This document shows positions 8,718-18,809 of a DNA stretch of 64,000 bases, piece after piece; the stretch's first letter is position 1, and every line of letters starts with the position of its first letter. The translations under genes and the position numbers were made by a program. The stretch spans positions 3,200,001 through 3,264,000 of the forward strand of contig NZ_CP011797.1 in NCBI RefSeq assembly GCF_002795845.1, read 5' to 3'. The notes under the pieces are model-generated. The model saw only the letters and a list, made by a program, of their open reading frames with translations. It searched no databases and was not told the origin of the DNA. Origin of the DNA: Reinekea forsetii (GTDB lineage: Bacteria > Pseudomonadota > Gammaproteobacteria > Pseudomonadales > Natronospirillaceae).

Positions 8718-9053
8718 ATGCGGCCTTTGCTTATCCTGATCTTGACAGCAGTCAGCCTATTCAACACCCCTGTGTTGGCGGCATCTATTGTGCAAGGAGG
8801 CTGTGCGCTCGCCCAGATGCCCATGCAAGCGGCGCACGATGTCAGCATGGCCGACTCGACTGACGACTGCCAAAGCATGCCCAACTGCGACCTGGCCTGG
8901 GCACATTGCCATATCGGCACTGGCAGCGCGCTAATCGCTACCAGTGGCCTGCCCACACTCAATCCGGTTGCGCGTCAGACCTTTACCCGAGCAAAAGATG
9001 CCCTGAGCCAAGGTTACTATTCCGTACTGAAGCCCCCTCCTATTTTCGCTTAA
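8718..9053 (+). CDS. Small secreted Cys/Met/His-rich protein (copper-associated?)
   Basis: 111 residues with a signal peptide (MRPLLILILTAVSLFNTPVLA) and a short mature region rich in Cys, Met and His: GGCALAQM, DDCQSMPNCDLAWAHCH. The layout resembles small periplasmic proteins found beside copper genes, which often carry C-x(n)-H/M clusters. That fits the c-type cytochrome and multicopper oxidase remnant downstream. No enzyme motif is visible. The ribosome site before the ATG is poor. Function unknown; metal binding is inferred. Confidence 0.55.
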   Translation: MRPLLILILTAVSLFNTPVLAASIVQGGCALAQMPMQAAHDVSMADSTDDCQSMPNCDLAWAHCHIGTGSALIATSGLPTLNPVARQTFTRAKDALSQGYYSVLKPPPIFA

Positions 9054-9194
9054 TCAACTACCGGCCGACCAACGCCTCTGCGCCAGACGGATCTTCGCGA
9101 ACCGAAGCCTTTTTCCCCATGGCACATGATTGCTGCGACAGCCCCAAATAGGCCGTACAGCACTTTGATTAGATTAGAAAACAATGGAAGCCCT

Positions 9195-9590
9195 ATGAAA
9201 AAACTACTCGCCTTACTCAGTATCACGGTCGCCGCAAGTGCCTTTGCCGATCACAACAGGGCCCACGTCGACGTTCAGATCGGTGTTCTGTCACCGCGCG
9301 CTGCCGCCGGGCAAGTGACGTTCAATAACAACTGTGCCGCCTGCCACGGCGTTAACGGCCAAGGCAGTCGGGTGGGCCCGCCGCTGATACACGACATCTA
9401 CAATCCCGGCCATCACGACGCGGCCTCGTTCTCGCGCGCAGTCCTTAAGGGCGTACAACAGCACCATTGGCAGTTCGGCAATATGCCGCCTCAGCCGCAA
9501 ATCGGCTTCTCGGCCGTCAGCAATATCATGGCCTTTATCCGGGAGGTGCAGCACACCAATGGTATTCAACGCCAGGAGCACAAAATGTGA
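9195..9590 (+). CDS. Periplasmic c-type cytochrome
   Basis: A single-haem class I cytochrome c of 131 residues. It has a signal peptide (MKKLLALLSITVAASAFA), haem site CAACH in NNNCAACHGVNGQGSRVGPPL, and a probable Met ligand in FGNMPPQP. The ATG at 9195 with GGAAG just upstream is preferred to an upstream start that would place 23 non-signal residues first. Its stop overlaps the ATG of the multicopper oxidase remnant (ATGTGATG), so the two formed an operon. It could accept electrons from that oxidase or feed a terminal oxidase; the partner is now damaged. Confidence 0.85.
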   Translation: MKKLLALLSITVAASAFADHNRAHVDVQIGVLSPRAAAGQVTFNNNCAACHGVNGQGSRVGPPLIHDIYNPGHHDAASFSRAVLKGVQQHHWQFGNMPPQPQIGFSAVSNIMAFIREVQHTNGIQRQEHKM

Positions 9591-10688
9591 TGACCCTTAG
9601 CCGACGCACCCTATTTAAGACGATCCCAGCCGGGTGAAAGCTTCGACTACCGCATTACCCCCAGTGATGCCGGCACCTTTTGGGCCCACGCGCACCATCA
9701 AACCTATCTGCAACTCGCCTTGGGTCTCTACACCCCCATTGTAGTCGCCGAGGCGCAGCCCTACCCCGTTGACCGGGATCTGCTCTTTGTCGCCGATGAC
9801 TGGCTGCTCACCTCACAGGACCAGCTCGATACCGCGTCGCTGGAAGACACACACGCTTGGGCGCATGCCGGGCGCATGGGTAATGTTTTAACCGTCAATC
9901 GCCTGCGCCTGCCTGAACTGGCGGTTAAGGCCGGCGACCGAGTACGGCTGCGGGTGATGAATACCGCCAACAGTCGCATCATGAGATTCGGCTTTCCCGG
10001 CCTGACCCCGTACATCATTGCCAAAGACGGCCAGCCATTGAGCCAGCCTATGGCGCATAAGGGTGTGCTGACCCTAGCGCCCGCCGAGCGCTATGACCTG
10101 GTGCTGGATATCCCCCAAGACTGGGCCGGCCTGTACCCAATTAACGAACGCAGCGGCAAGCAACCCTTCCTGGCCGCCCAGTGGCAGGTAACGGCTGCTG
10201 CGGGTTCGCGCTCACTCGAGGCCGTTGTGGCCCTGCCGGCCAACCCCTTACCCAAGGCGGAATTTAAAACCCAGCAAAAACTCACCCTGGCAATGCAAGG
10301 CGGTGCGATGGGCAATTTAACAACGGCCCTGTACCAGGGCAAGAGGCTATCGGTTCAGGAACTGATCGCCAACAAACAGGTCTGGACGCTCAACGGCGTG
10401 GCCAATATGCCCCAGGCCCCGCTGCTCACCGCCAAGGTCGGCGAGGGCATTGAAATCGCACTGCACAACACCACCCAATGGCCGCACGCCATGCACCTGC
10501 ACGGCCAACATTTTCGGGCCTTTAACGAGGTGACTCAACAAGAGCTTTGGCAAGATACTCTGCTGGTGCAAGCCGGCGACACCCAGACGATCCGCTTCCT
10601 GGCCATGACACCGGGCAAATGGCTGTTGCATTGCCATATGATCGAACATCAGGTGTCTGGCATGGTGACCTTTGTTGAGGTGGTTTGA
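9590..10688 (+). pseudogene. Multicopper oxidase, internally deleted and frameshifted
   Basis: The ATG at 9590 begins a twin-arginine leader (MTLSRRTLFK) that hits TGA at 9635. The following frame, open from 9594 to 10688, resumes in the middle of the first cupredoxin domain (QPGESFDYRITPSDAGTFWAHAHH). Compared with CopA/CueO-like oxidases, the segment carrying the first trinuclear-site motif (HxHG) and the mature N-terminus, about 80-100 codons, is gone and the frame has shifted. The second motif (HAHH), the third (HAMHLHG) and the fourth (LHCHMIEHQVSGM) remain. It cannot assemble the full copper site and lacks its signal peptide in frame, so it is a remnant of a periplasmic copper oxidase. 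Confidence 0.85.
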
Positions 10689-10734
10689 ATAAGGAGTTGA
10701 GGTGGTTTGAATAAGGAGTTGAGGTGGTTTGAAT
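10675..10734 (+). repeat. 22-bp tandem repeat at the oxidase 3' end
   Basis: Two full copies (10675-10696, 10697-10718) and a 16-base partial copy (10719-10734) of a 22-bp unit beginning TTGAGGTGGTTTGAA. The first copy contains the codons for the oxidase C-terminus (VEVV) and its stop, so the array duplicated the end of the gene without extending it. Confidence 0.9.
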
Positions 10735-10780
10735 GATGGCTGGCTCAGAATTTTGAACACCCTGAATTAAAATCAGCGCA

Positions 10781-10806
10781 ATAAAAAGCCGATCGGTTGA
10801 TCGGCT
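10781..10806 (-). terminator. Rho-independent terminator of the RTX operon
   Basis: AGCCGATC and GATCGGCT pair around GGTT. On the minus strand the stem is followed by a T run (complement of the A run at 10783-10787). It lies about 25 bases beyond the stop of the RTX gene. Confidence 0.8.
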
Positions 10807-10831
10807 AATTTAGTGTTTAGATCCAACTCTT

Positions 10832-13800
10832 TTAGCTTGGCTGCCACGTAGAGGCCAAAATTGGCCGCAGCTCATTTTCTATTTCTTGTGTAATGACCCC
10901 ACCGACGCCTTGCGGGACATCGAATGCCGACATGGCAATAACCAACTGCTGAACCTTGTCGTTGTCTAAAGCGAAGCCTTCTGTTTCAAGAACATCAACC
11001 TGATACACCGAACTGCTAAACCAGTGCGCAACCGTAACCTGATCTTCAGTACCCACTACATTGATCAACAGGTCATTGCCTTCTTGACCAAACCATAATT
11101 CATTATAGTTTATGTCTTCAAACCGGAGCGTGTCGGTATAGCTGCTGGCGGCCGAGGGGTCGTATTGGGTAATAATGTCGTGCCCGGCGCCGGCGCCGAA
11201 GACATACACATCGTCGCCGTACCCGCCGTCCAGTGTGTCGTCCCCGGTACCGCCGATCAGGGTGTCGTTGCCCGAGCCGCCGTTCAGGGTGTCGGCACCG
11301 GTGCCGCCGATGAGCACGTCGGCATCGTTGTCACCGTTCAAGGTATCCGCGCCCGCGCCACCGATGAGGGTGTCGTTGCCACTGCTACCGTTCAGGGTGT
11401 CGCCACCCAGGCCGCCGAGCATGAGGTCCTCGCCGGCATAGCCGGTCGCGGTCACGCCCTCAGTCTGATCGGTCAGGTCGGTGATCACCGGTAACGCGGT
11501 CAACAGCTCGGCGCTGCTATAGAGGGTGCCGTCGGCAAACTCAAACCGATCGATCTGGTAGACCGGACTGGCAAACCAGTTGGTGAAGGTGACCCGGTCG
11601 TCACTACCCGCCAGTTCAACGATCAAGTTATTACCGTCCTTAACCAAGCGCAGATCGTTCAAGCCAATACCGTCGTCAAACCGGAGCGTGTCGGTATAGC
11701 TGCTGGCGACCGAGGGGTCGTATTGGTTGATGGTGTCGTGGCCGGCACCGGTGCCAAAGACGAACACATCATCGCCGTATCCGCCCTTGAGGGTGTCATC
11801 CCCGACGCCACCGATCAGGGTGTCGTTGCCATTGCCGCCGTTCAAGGTATCCGCGCCCGCGCCACCGATGAGGGTGTCGTTGCCACTGCTACCGTTCAGG
11901 GTGTCGCCACCCAGGCCGCCGAGCATGAGGTCCTCGCCGGCATAGCCGGTCGCGGTCACGCCCTCAGTCTGATCGGTCAGGTCGGTGATCACCGGTAACG
12001 CGGTCAACAGCTCGGCGCTGCTATAGAGGGTGCCGTCGGCAAACTCAAAGCGATCAATCTGGTAGACCGGGCTGGCAAACCAGTTGGTGAAGGTGACCCG
12101 ATCGTCACTGCCCGCCAGTTCAGCGATCAAGTTATTACCGTCCTTAACCAAGCGCAGATCGTCCAGGCTAATGCCGTCTTCAAAGCGGAGCGTGTCGGTA
12201 TAGCTGCTGGCGACCGAGGGGTCGTATTGGTTGATGGTGTCGTGGCCGGCGCCGGTGCCAAAGACGAACACATCATCGCCGTATCCGCCCTTGAGGGTGT
12301 CATCCCCGACGCCACCGATCAGGGTGTCGTTGCCATTGCCGCCGTTCAAGGTATCCGCGCCCGCGCCACCGATGAGGGTGTCGTTGCCACTGCTGCCGTT
12401 CAGGGTGTCGTTACCGCTGCCGCCGAGCAGGAGGTCCTCGCCGGCATAGCCGGTCGCGGTCACGCCCTCAGTCTGATCGGTCAGGTCGGTGATCACCGGT
12501 AACGCGGTCAACAGCTCGGCGCTGCTATAGAGGGTGCCGTCGGCAAACTCAAACCGATCGATCTGGTAGACCGGGCTGGCAAACCAGTTGGTGAAGGTGA
12601 CCCGGTCGTCACTACCCGCCAGTTCAACGATCAAGTTATTACCGTCCTTAACCAAGCGCAGATCGTTCAGGCCAATACCGTCGTCAAACCGGAGCGTGTC
12701 GGTATAGCTGCTGGCGGCCGAGGGGTCGTATTGGTTGATGGTGTCGTGGCCGGCGCCGGTGCCGAAGACATACACATCGTCGCCGTACCCGCCATTGAGG
12801 GTGTCATCCCCGACGCCACCGATCAGGATGTCATCGCCGTTGCCGCCGTTCAGGGTGTCGGCACCGCTGCCGCCGATGAGCAGGTCGGCATCGTTGTCAC
12901 CGTTCAAGGTATCCGCGCCCGCGCCACCGATGAGGGTGTCGTTGCCACTGCTACCGTTCAAGGTGTCGTTACCGCTGCCGCCGAGCAGGAGGTCCTCGCC
13001 GGCATAGCCGGTCGCGGTCATGCCCTCAGTCTGATCGGTCAGGTCGGTGATCACCGGTAACGCGGTCAACAGCTCGGCGCTGCTGTAGAGGGTGCCGTCG
13101 GCAAACTCAAACCGATCGATCTGGTAGACCGGGCTGGCAAACCAGTTGGTGAAGGTGACCCGGTCGTCACTACCCGCCAGTTCAACGATCAAGTTATTAC
13201 CGTCCTTAACCAAGCGCAGATCGTTCAGGCCAATACCGTCGTCAAAGCGGAGCGTGTCGGTATAGCTGCTGGCGACCGAGGGGTCGTATTGGTTGATGGT
13301 GTCGTGGCCGGCGCCGGTGCCGAAGACATACACATCGTCGCCGTACCCGCCCTTGAGGGTGTCATCCCCGACGCCACCAATCAGGGTGTCGTTGCCCGAG
13401 CCGCCGTTCAGGGTATCGGCACCGCTGCCGCCGACGAGCGTGTCATTGCCATTAGCGCCGTTCAGGGTGTCGCCACCCAGACCGCCGAGCATGAGGTCCT
13501 CGCCGGCATAGCCGGTCGCGGTCACGCCCTCAGTCTGATCGGTCAGGTCGGTGATCACCGGTAACGCGGTCAACAGCTCGGCGCTGCTATAGAGGGTGCC
13601 GTCGGCAAACTCAAACCGATCGATCTGGTAGACCGGGCTGGCAAACCAGTTGGTGAAGGTGACCCGATCGTCACTGCCCGCCAGTTCAGCGATCAAGTTA
13701 TTACCGTCCTTAACCAAGCGCAGATCGTCCAGGCTAATGCCGTCTTCAAAGCGGAGCGTGTCGGTATAGCTGCTGGCGACCGAGGGGTCGTATTGGTTGA

Positions 13801-16800
13801 TGGTGTCGTGGCCGGCGCCGGTGCCAAAGACGAACACATCATCGCCGTATCCGCCCTTGAGGGTGTCATCCCCGACGCCACCGATCAGGGTGTCGTTGCC
13901 ATTGCCGCCGTTCAAGGTATCCGCGCCCGCGCCACCGATGAGGGTGTCGTTGCCACTGCTGCCGTTCAGGGTGTCGTTACCGCTGCCGCCGAGCAGGAGG
14001 TCCTCGCCGGCATAGCCGGTCGCGGTCACGCCCTCAGTCTGATCGGTCAGGTCGGTGATCACCGGTAACGCGGTCAACAGCTCGGCGCTGCTATAGAGGG
14101 TGCCGTCGGCAAACTCAAACCGATCGATCTGGTAGACCGGACTGGCAAACCAGTTGGTCAAGGTGATCGTGTCATCCGTGCCCGCCAGTTCAACGATCAA
14201 GTTATTACCGTCCTTAACCAAGCGCAGATCGTTCAGGCCAATACCGTCGTCAAACCGGAGCGTGTCGGTATAGCTGCTGGCGGCCGAGGGGTCGTATTGG
14301 TTGATGGTGTCGTGCCCGCCGCCGGTGCCGAAGACATACACATCGTCGCCGTACCCGCCGTCCAGTGTGTCGTCCCCGGTACCGCCGATCAGGGTGTCGT
14401 TGCCCGAGCCGCCGTTCAGGGTGTCGGCACCGGTACCGCCCAATAGCAGATCATCGTCATTACCGCCCTCTAACTGATCATCGCCTGCCCCGCCTGACAA
14501 AAGGTCATCTCCACTACTCCCACTGAGTGTGTCTTGACCTGCACCCCCTACCATTAGATCGACACCAACATAGCCACTGGCAGTGTGATCGGCGTCAGAT
14601 TCGGTGAAATTTGTCACCACATACTTGATTGCAAACAGTTCATCAGCAGAATAAACGGCGCCGTTCGCAAACTCGAACTGATCAACTTGGTAGGCCGTAC
14701 TGGCAAACCAGTTTGTAACCGTCAGCTGGTCATCACTACCGTTCAACTGAATCACTAAATCATTACCCGACTTGCCCAGCGTCAGGTCATCTAGCTTGAT
14801 GCCGGCGGCAAAACGAATGGTGTCTGTATAGGTGCCGGTCGCAGTGGCGTCATACTGGCTTAGCGTATCTTGGCCAGAGCCAACACCAAACAGGATAGCG
14901 TCATTACCATAACCCGCGTCCAGGGTGTCGTTTCCGGCGCCACCGACTAGCGTATCGTCACCTGCCCCTCCGTTTAGATTATCGTTGCCTGTGCCTCCGT
15001 GTAATAGATCGTTTCCATTACCGCCAACCAGCCTGTCATCGCCCGCCGACCCGATAATAATATCATTCCCAGCCGACCCGACCACTTCATCGATATCATC
15101 TGAACCCCGTTGTATTGATACATTCAATAATGAAAAAGATGCATTTTCAAAGGTAAGCAATAATTCGTCCGTGAGGTTGGTTTCAGCTAAAGCCGCTGCA
15201 ATGCTACTTTCAATCTCGTTTTCCAAGCCTGGCGACAGTTCGCCCAGTGCTGCCAGTGCCAGCCAGTGCTCTGACACCAAGGTCGCGTCCGTTGGGTTGG
15301 CAAACAAACTCGAAACTAATGAACCAACCAGCCCCGCATCAACAGCGCGGGGGTAAGACAACAGGTCCGTTTCGGCGTTGTAGGTCAGCCCTGGACAAAC
15401 TTCGCTTAGCAATCCATTGGCCACTGCAAACTTAACCAACAGATTTCGGTACAGGTCATTGTAGGCGTCCCGATAATAGCCCCCGGTGGTCACAATCTGG
15501 CCATTCTCACGCCATTGTCCATCGCCCAGATTGAGTTCATCCAGTCCAGTATATTTCTTCAATATCCCTAACTGTTCAAGGCTAAAGGATTCACCGGCCA
15601 AATTAAATTCGACTAGACCGGTTGCAGAATTAACATTCAGACGATGATCAGGGTCTATATCCTCAATGGCGATGTTTTCGACGTTTGCCCAACTAATCAG
15701 TATGGCTTCAAAGTCGGCGCTGAGCGACTCTACAGTCGCATTCGCCAAATAGGTTAAAACATCGTCCTTTAAATTCTCATCCAGGCTCATTGCCGTGTGC
15801 AAATCCGGCATCTGGCCATAGCCTTTGATATCTGCAACGGCCAATACGTCAGGATCAATTTCCACGTTACCAACATAGCGGGTAAAGGTTGGATCAGAGG
15901 CCAACAGAACATCTGCAGCAATGCCCGTGGTTTCGGCCGCAACACCTTGTGACCCGTCTGCCCAAGTAAATGAACCCTCACGAGCAATCTGAGCATTGGC
16001 ACCCAGCTCTGAGTCTACATCGGCATAATCTAGGCTGATGCTGGCAATACCTGCGTCACTCAATGATTTCAGTTCAGTGCTTTGGCTAACACCGTCGCCG
16101 TTTAAATCTTGCCAAACCTTCAGGTCTGAAAACTGCTCGTCCAGTGCATCGATAACGCCATCGGCATTGGAGTCTAAATCACTGAGCTCGTCATAACCGG
16201 TGCGCTCGGGGCTGCCAAATAATTCAGAAATATCGTTGATGGTGCCATCGGCATTGCGATCGATTGCGAGGAACGCATCATCGCCGCTTAACCAAGAGGT
16301 TTTATTGGCGAAGCCATCACCATCCAGATCAAAATAAGCGTCACTTTGATCGAGCGACATCAGTTCAATTCCATCCCCGTCTAGGTCAAGGACCAGAGGG
16401 TCGCGAGGAATGTTCTCATTCGAACCGCCACTGCCGGCGGCGGCTCCTGGGCCAGCAGTGCCGCCGGTGCCACCTTCTGAGCCTGCATCACCTTCGCCGT
16501 CTCCGGTACCGCCATCTCCGGTACCACCGTCTCCGGTACCGCCATCTCCGGTACCGCCATCTCCGGTACCGCCATCTCCGGTACCACCATCTCCGGTACC
16601 GCCATCTCCGGTACCGCCATCTCCGGTACCGCCGTCTCCGGTACCACCATCTCCGGTACCGCCATCTCCGGTACCACCGTCTCCGGTACCACCGTCTCCG
16701 GTACCACCGCCTCCGGTACCACCGTCTCCGGTACCGCCATCTCCGGTACCACCACCGCCACCACCACCGCCTGCTTCGACTGCCTTTTGAAGTGCATTCA

Positions 16801-17224
16801 ATCGCTTAACCTCAGTCCAGACGGTTTGAGGTGTTGAGTATCCTTGGAAGTCGAAAATTCCAGCCGCCTGTAACAAAGCATCTGACATGGTGACACAGTT
16901 CATATCTCCATTATTTTTGGTTGCTTCAGGCGCTATATGATACTCCGGCGAGTTTTCGGCCTTAGAAATATTATTAAACTCGAATATAATAGAGTTATAT
17001 GCCTCTTCATCAATTTCATAGGTTATACTTGCGTCAACGCGCTCTGGCTTTTCATTCTTATTCCATTTCCCTGGGCTTCCCCCAAATATGCCCCCTATAG
17101 ACGCTGCGCCAAAACTCATTACCACTTTCTCCCCGTCGCTGCCGGAAACCTCTAGCCAGGTATGAACAATTCCCTTAAAGTCCAGCATTTCTTGGTCTGT
17201 GTATATCGTAACTGAATATCCCAT
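10832..17224 (-). CDS. Giant RTX protein with an N-terminal peptidase-like head
   Basis: 2130 residues. The head (1-150) has VHTWLEV with H21 and later [18 protein letters not shown] with C110, a His-then-NC order like circularly permuted papain/NlpC folds (inference). Next is a Gly-rich linker of about 17 GGTGD units, then EF-hand-like DLDGDG/DRNADG loops, then a helical region. The last 1400 residues contain blocks of RTX nonapeptides (GGxGxDxLx) alternating with the haemolysin-related calcium-binding domain ([20 protein letters not shown]...). There is no Sec signal; export must be by the type I system encoded upstream. Its ATG abuts the stop of the membrane-protein gene (TAAATG). It could be a toxin, a contact-dependent effector or an adhesin. 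Confidence 0.9.
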   Translation of the reverse strand: MGYSVTIYTDQEMLDFKGIVHTWLEVSGSDGEKVVMSFGAASIGGIFGGSPGKWNKNEKPERVDASITYEIDEEAYNSIIFEFNNISKAENSPEYHIAPEATKNNGDMNCVTMSDALLQAAGIFDFQGYSTPQTVWTEVKRLNALQKAVEAGGGGGGGGTGDGGTGDGGTGGGGTGDGGTGDGGTGDGGTGDGGTGDGGTGDGGTGDGGTGDGGTGDGGTGDGGTGDGGTGDGGTGDGGTGDGEGDAGSEGGTGGTAGPGAAAGSGGSNENIPRDPLVLDLDGDGIELMSLDQSDAYFDLDGDGFANKTSWLSGDDAFLAIDRNADGTINDISELFGSPERTGYDELSDLDSNADGVIDALDEQFSDLKVWQDLNGDGVSQSTELKSLSDAGIASISLDYADVDSELGANAQIAREGSFTWADGSQGVAAETTGIAADVLLASDPTFTRYVGNVEIDPDVLAVADIKGYGQMPDLHTAMSLDENLKDDVLTYLANATVESLSADFEAILISWANVENIAIEDIDPDHRLNVNSATGLVEFNLAGESFSLEQLGILKKYTGLDELNLGDGQWRENGQIVTTGGYYRDAYNDLYRNLLVKFAVANGLLSEVCPGLTYNAETDLLSYPRAVDAGLVGSLVSSLFANPTDATLVSEHWLALAALGELSPGLENEIESSIAAALAETNLTDELLLTFENASFSLLNVSIQRGSDDIDEVVGSAGNDIIIGSAGDDRLVGGNGNDLLHGGTGNDNLNGGAGDDTLVGGAGNDTLDAGYGNDAILFGVGSGQDTLSQYDATATGTYTDTIRFAAGIKLDDLTLGKSGNDLVIQLNGSDDQLTVTNWFASTAYQVDQFEFANGAVYSADELFAIKYVVTNFTESDADHTASGYVGVDLMVGGAGQDTLSGSSGDDLLSGGAGDDQLEGGNDDDLLLGGTGADTLNGGSGNDTLIGGTGDDTLDGGYGDDVYVFGTGGGHDTINQYDPSAASSYTDTLRFDDGIGLNDLRLVKDGNNLIVELAGTDDTITLTNWFASPVYQIDRFEFADGTLYSSAELLTALPVITDLTDQTEGVTATGYAGEDLLLGGSGNDTLNGSSGNDTLIGGAGADTLNGGNGNDTLIGGVGDDTLKGGYGDDVFVFGTGAGHDTINQYDPSVASSYTDTLRFEDGISLDDLRLVKDGNNLIAELAGSDDRVTFTNWFASPVYQIDRFEFADGTLYSSAELLTALPVITDLTDQTEGVTATGYAGEDLMLGGLGGDTLNGANGNDTLVGGSGADTLNGGSGNDTLIGGVGDDTLKGGYGDDVYVFGTGAGHDTINQYDPSVASSYTDTLRFDDGIGLNDLRLVKDGNNLIVELAGSDDRVTFTNWFASPVYQIDRFEFADGTLYSSAELLTALPVITDLTDQTEGMTATGYAGEDLLLGGSGNDTLNGSSGNDTLIGGAGADTLNGDNDADLLIGGSGADTLNGGNGDDILIGGVGDDTLNGGYGDDVYVFGTGAGHDTINQYDPSAASSYTDTLRFDDGIGLNDLRLVKDGNNLIVELAGSDDRVTFTNWFASPVYQIDRFEFADGTLYSSAELLTALPVITDLTDQTEGVTATGYAGEDLLLGGSGNDTLNGSSGNDTLIGGAGADTLNGGNGNDTLIGGVGDDTLKGGYGDDVFVFGTGAGHDTINQYDPSVASSYTDTLRFEDGISLDDLRLVKDGNNLIAELAGSDDRVTFTNWFASPVYQIDRFEFADGTLYSSAELLTALPVITDLTDQTEGVTATGYAGEDLMLGGLGGDTLNGSSGNDTLIGGAGADTLNGGNGNDTLIGGVGDDTLKGGYGDDVFVFGTGAGHDTINQYDPSVASSYTDTLRFDDGIGLNDLRLVKDGNNLIVELAGSDDRVTFTNWFASPVYQIDRFEFADGTLYSSAELLTALPVITDLTDQTEGVTATGYAGEDLMLGGLGGDTLNGSSGNDTLIGGAGADTLNGDNDADVLIGGTGADTLNGGSGNDTLIGGTGDDTLDGGYGDDVYVFGAGAGHDIITQYDPSAASSYTDTLRFEDINYNELWFGQEGNDLLINVVGTEDQVTVAHWFSSSVYQVDVLETEGFALDNDKVQQLVIAMSAFDVPQGVGGVITQEIENELRPILASTWQPS
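11160..14450 (-). repeat. Seven near-identical 504/558-bp coding repeats in the RTX gene
   Basis: Equivalent points recur at about 11165, 11723, 12227, 12731, 13289, 13793 and 14297. Spacings are 504 or 558 bp; the 54-bp difference equals two extra RTX nonapeptides. Each unit encodes one calcium-binding-related domain plus one RTX block. Copies differ at few positions, so they are recent or homogenised by recombination, and short-read assemblies could collapse them. Confidence 0.9.
16490..16755 (-). repeat. 15-bp tandem repeat encoding a GGTGD linker
   Basis: About 17 copies of a 15-bp unit containing CTCCGGTACC (plus strand), from 16501 to about 16750. They encode GGTGD repeats linking the head to the calcium-binding body of the RTX protein. 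Flanking poly-Gly (CCACCGCCACC) extends it. Slippage would change linker length in steps of five residues without breaking frame. Confidence 0.92.
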
Positions 17225-17893
17225 TTAAAATAGCTCCTTAATTTCTTCAATAGCATTGATCAATATAAATTCAGCATAGGTCCCTAAAACCCCAAAAATA
17301 ATATATAAAGCAACGAATATCTTGTAAATTATATTTTCTCTAATATCGAGCCCAAAAATCATATCACCTTGATCAACTACAACCCGCGCCTTACTGAAAA
17401 GCTCCTCTGACATTAATTCCGAGTATATAATGCCGACGCCCTTACAATTCTTCTTCTTCCACTCACCTAGTAGAACTTCTTTAATTCTCGTTCTGTTTTT
17501 TTCAAGCCTCTGAGATTTCAATGGAAATGCAACATCTAAACCCTGATTATCGTCACACAAAATATTAATTTTAATTCGCTCACCCTCAGTAGCACCATCA
17601 ACCTGCATGTATGGTGAATACAAAATACTAACTTCATTCTCCGTCAAACCATCAAATATCAAAGAAACTTCTCTATAGTTCTTTTTAGGTAGATTAAATT
17701 CAAAACCGAACTCCGCTTCTGATATTATATATTTACTATAATCAATGTCCTTGTACTCTTTCTCGTTAATGTTTGCGACAGTTACAATACAATAAGGCGT
17801 GACCCCTATAATGCATAAAATGGTAATCGGCGTTAATATGCTTCTAATTTTCGAAATAACATAAGTGAATTTTTTATTAGCACTCATCCTCAT
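17225..17893 (-). CDS. Two-TM membrane protein paired with the RTX protein (copy 2)
   Basis: 222 residues with a basic N-terminus, one membrane helix near residues 18-40 (ITILCIIGVTPYCIVTVANI), a periplasm-sized central domain, and a second hydrophobic segment near 190-215. No known family is recognised. It is a clear paralogue of the protein at 18141-18809: both share EYKDIDY-KYIIS, EFGFEF-LPKKNYREVSL and SQRLEKNRTRIK. The stop is directly followed by the RTX start codon (TAAATG), so the two are translationally linked. Position and tandem duplication suggest an immunity or accessory role for the head domain of the RTX protein; this is inference. Confidence 0.75.
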   Translation of the reverse strand: MRMSANKKFTYVISKIRSILTPITILCIIGVTPYCIVTVANINEKEYKDIDYSKYIISEAEFGFEFNLPKKNYREVSLIFDGLTENEVSILYSPYMQVDGATEGERIKINILCDDNQGLDVAFPLKSQRLEKNRTRIKEVLLGEWKKKNCKGVGIIYSELMSEELFSKARVVVDQGDMIFGLDIRENIIYKIFVALYIIFGVLGTYAEFILINAIEEIKELF

Positions 17894-17939
17894 AAACCTC
17901 TAAAGCTATATTCGATAAATGAACCGGCTCCAACCACAC

Positions 17940-18140
17940 TCAAGACTCTATTAAAACTGTAAAATCAGCTTCTCGCCACTCTATGTCACTCAGACCAAAC
18001 CAGAAAATTCCTACCGAAACCGCATAAAAACTCATGGCCATCTTATCCCCCTCATTGTCGGAAACTTCCAGCCAGGTATGAACAAAGTTTTTCATTCCTA
18101 GTATTTCTTGATCTGTATAAATCGTAACTGAATATCCCAT
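17940..18140 (-). CDS. Orphan truncated copy of the RTX head domain
   Basis: 66 residues beginning [19 protein letters not shown] and [14 protein letters not shown], closely matching residues 1-40 of the 2130-residue RTX protein. It diverges after about residue 45 and stops well before the region carrying the NC motif (C110 in the full protein). It follows the upstream paralogous membrane protein with TAAATG, exactly as the full head follows its own partner, so [membrane protein + head] has been duplicated as a unit and this head has decayed. It may be non-functional or an inactive decoy that still retains H21. Confidence 0.75.
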   Translation of the reverse strand: MGYSVTIYTDQEILGMKNFVHTWLEVSDNEGDKMAMSFYAVSVGIFWFGLSDIEWREADFTVLIES

Positions 18141-18809
18141 TTAAAAAACCTCCTTTATTGTTTCAAATAAACCAAAAAAATAATAAATAAAGTAAATCCG
18201 TATTAATGTGAAAATATAAAAAAGCGCAGCAAATACCCCATAGATGAAATTACCTCTAAGATCGAGACCAAGAACCATATCGCCGCGATCCACAACAACC
18301 CGCATCTTATTGAAAAGTCCCTCTGACATTGCATCTGAATATATGACACCCGATCCCTTACACCTCTTCTTCTTCCATTCCCCAACTAAAATATGCTTTA
18401 TTCTTGTTCGATTTTTTTCCAATCTTTGAGACCGCATTGAGAACGTTTCATCTAGGCCATGACCAACATCACAAATCACCTGAGCCTGAATCCTATCCCC
18501 CTCAAAAACCCTATTACTCCTCATGTATGGCGAATATAAAACATCAATATCCCTCTCAGTCAGGCCATCAAACAGTAACGAAACCTCTCTATAGTTTTTC
18601 TTAGGAAGGTCAAATTCGAAGCCGAATTCTGATGGCGAAATAATGTACTTCTTATAATCAATATCCTTATATTCCTGTTCATTTATATTCGCGACCATCA
18701 CAACACAGTAGGGCGTGAACGCTATGACGCATAAAATAATAACGAATTTTAGTATGCTTTTGATTTTCTCCAGAGCAGGAGCCCATTTTCGGTTCATATT
18801 TTCTGCCAT
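18141..18809 (-). CDS. Two-TM membrane protein paired with the orphan head (copy 1)
   Basis: 222 residues, the same length and topology as its paralogue at 17225-17893: N-terminal helix (FVIILCVIAFTPYCVVMVANI), soluble middle, C-terminal hydrophobic segment rich in Phe/Tyr. The ATG at 18809 overlaps the adaptor stop as TGATG; a GTG one codon upstream is the alternative. The central domain differs most from the paralogue around residues 80-110 (MRSNRVFEGDRIQAQVICD versus MQVDGATEGERIKINILCD), as expected if each copy recognises a different partner. No family recognised; immunity function is inferred from context. Confidence 0.75.
   Translation of the reverse strand: MAENMNRKWAPALEKIKSILKFVIILCVIAFTPYCVVMVANINEQEYKDIDYKKYIISPSEFGFEFDLPKKNYREVSLLFDGLTERDIDVLYSPYMRSNRVFEGDRIQAQVICDVGHGLDETFSMRSQRLEKNRTRIKHILVGEWKKKRCKGSGVIYSDAMSEGLFNKMRVVVDRGDMVLGLDLRGNFIYGVFAALFYIFTLIRIYFIYYFFGLFETIKEVF

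Noticed and set aside
11165-14068. Repeated plus-strand ORFs of 72-109 codons
   Set aside because: They are antisense shadows of the RTX repeats, whose composition avoids stops on the opposite strand.
16264-16809. Plus-strand Arg/His-rich or Pro-rich ORFs
   Set aside because: Antisense readings of the GGTGD repeat; no start signal.
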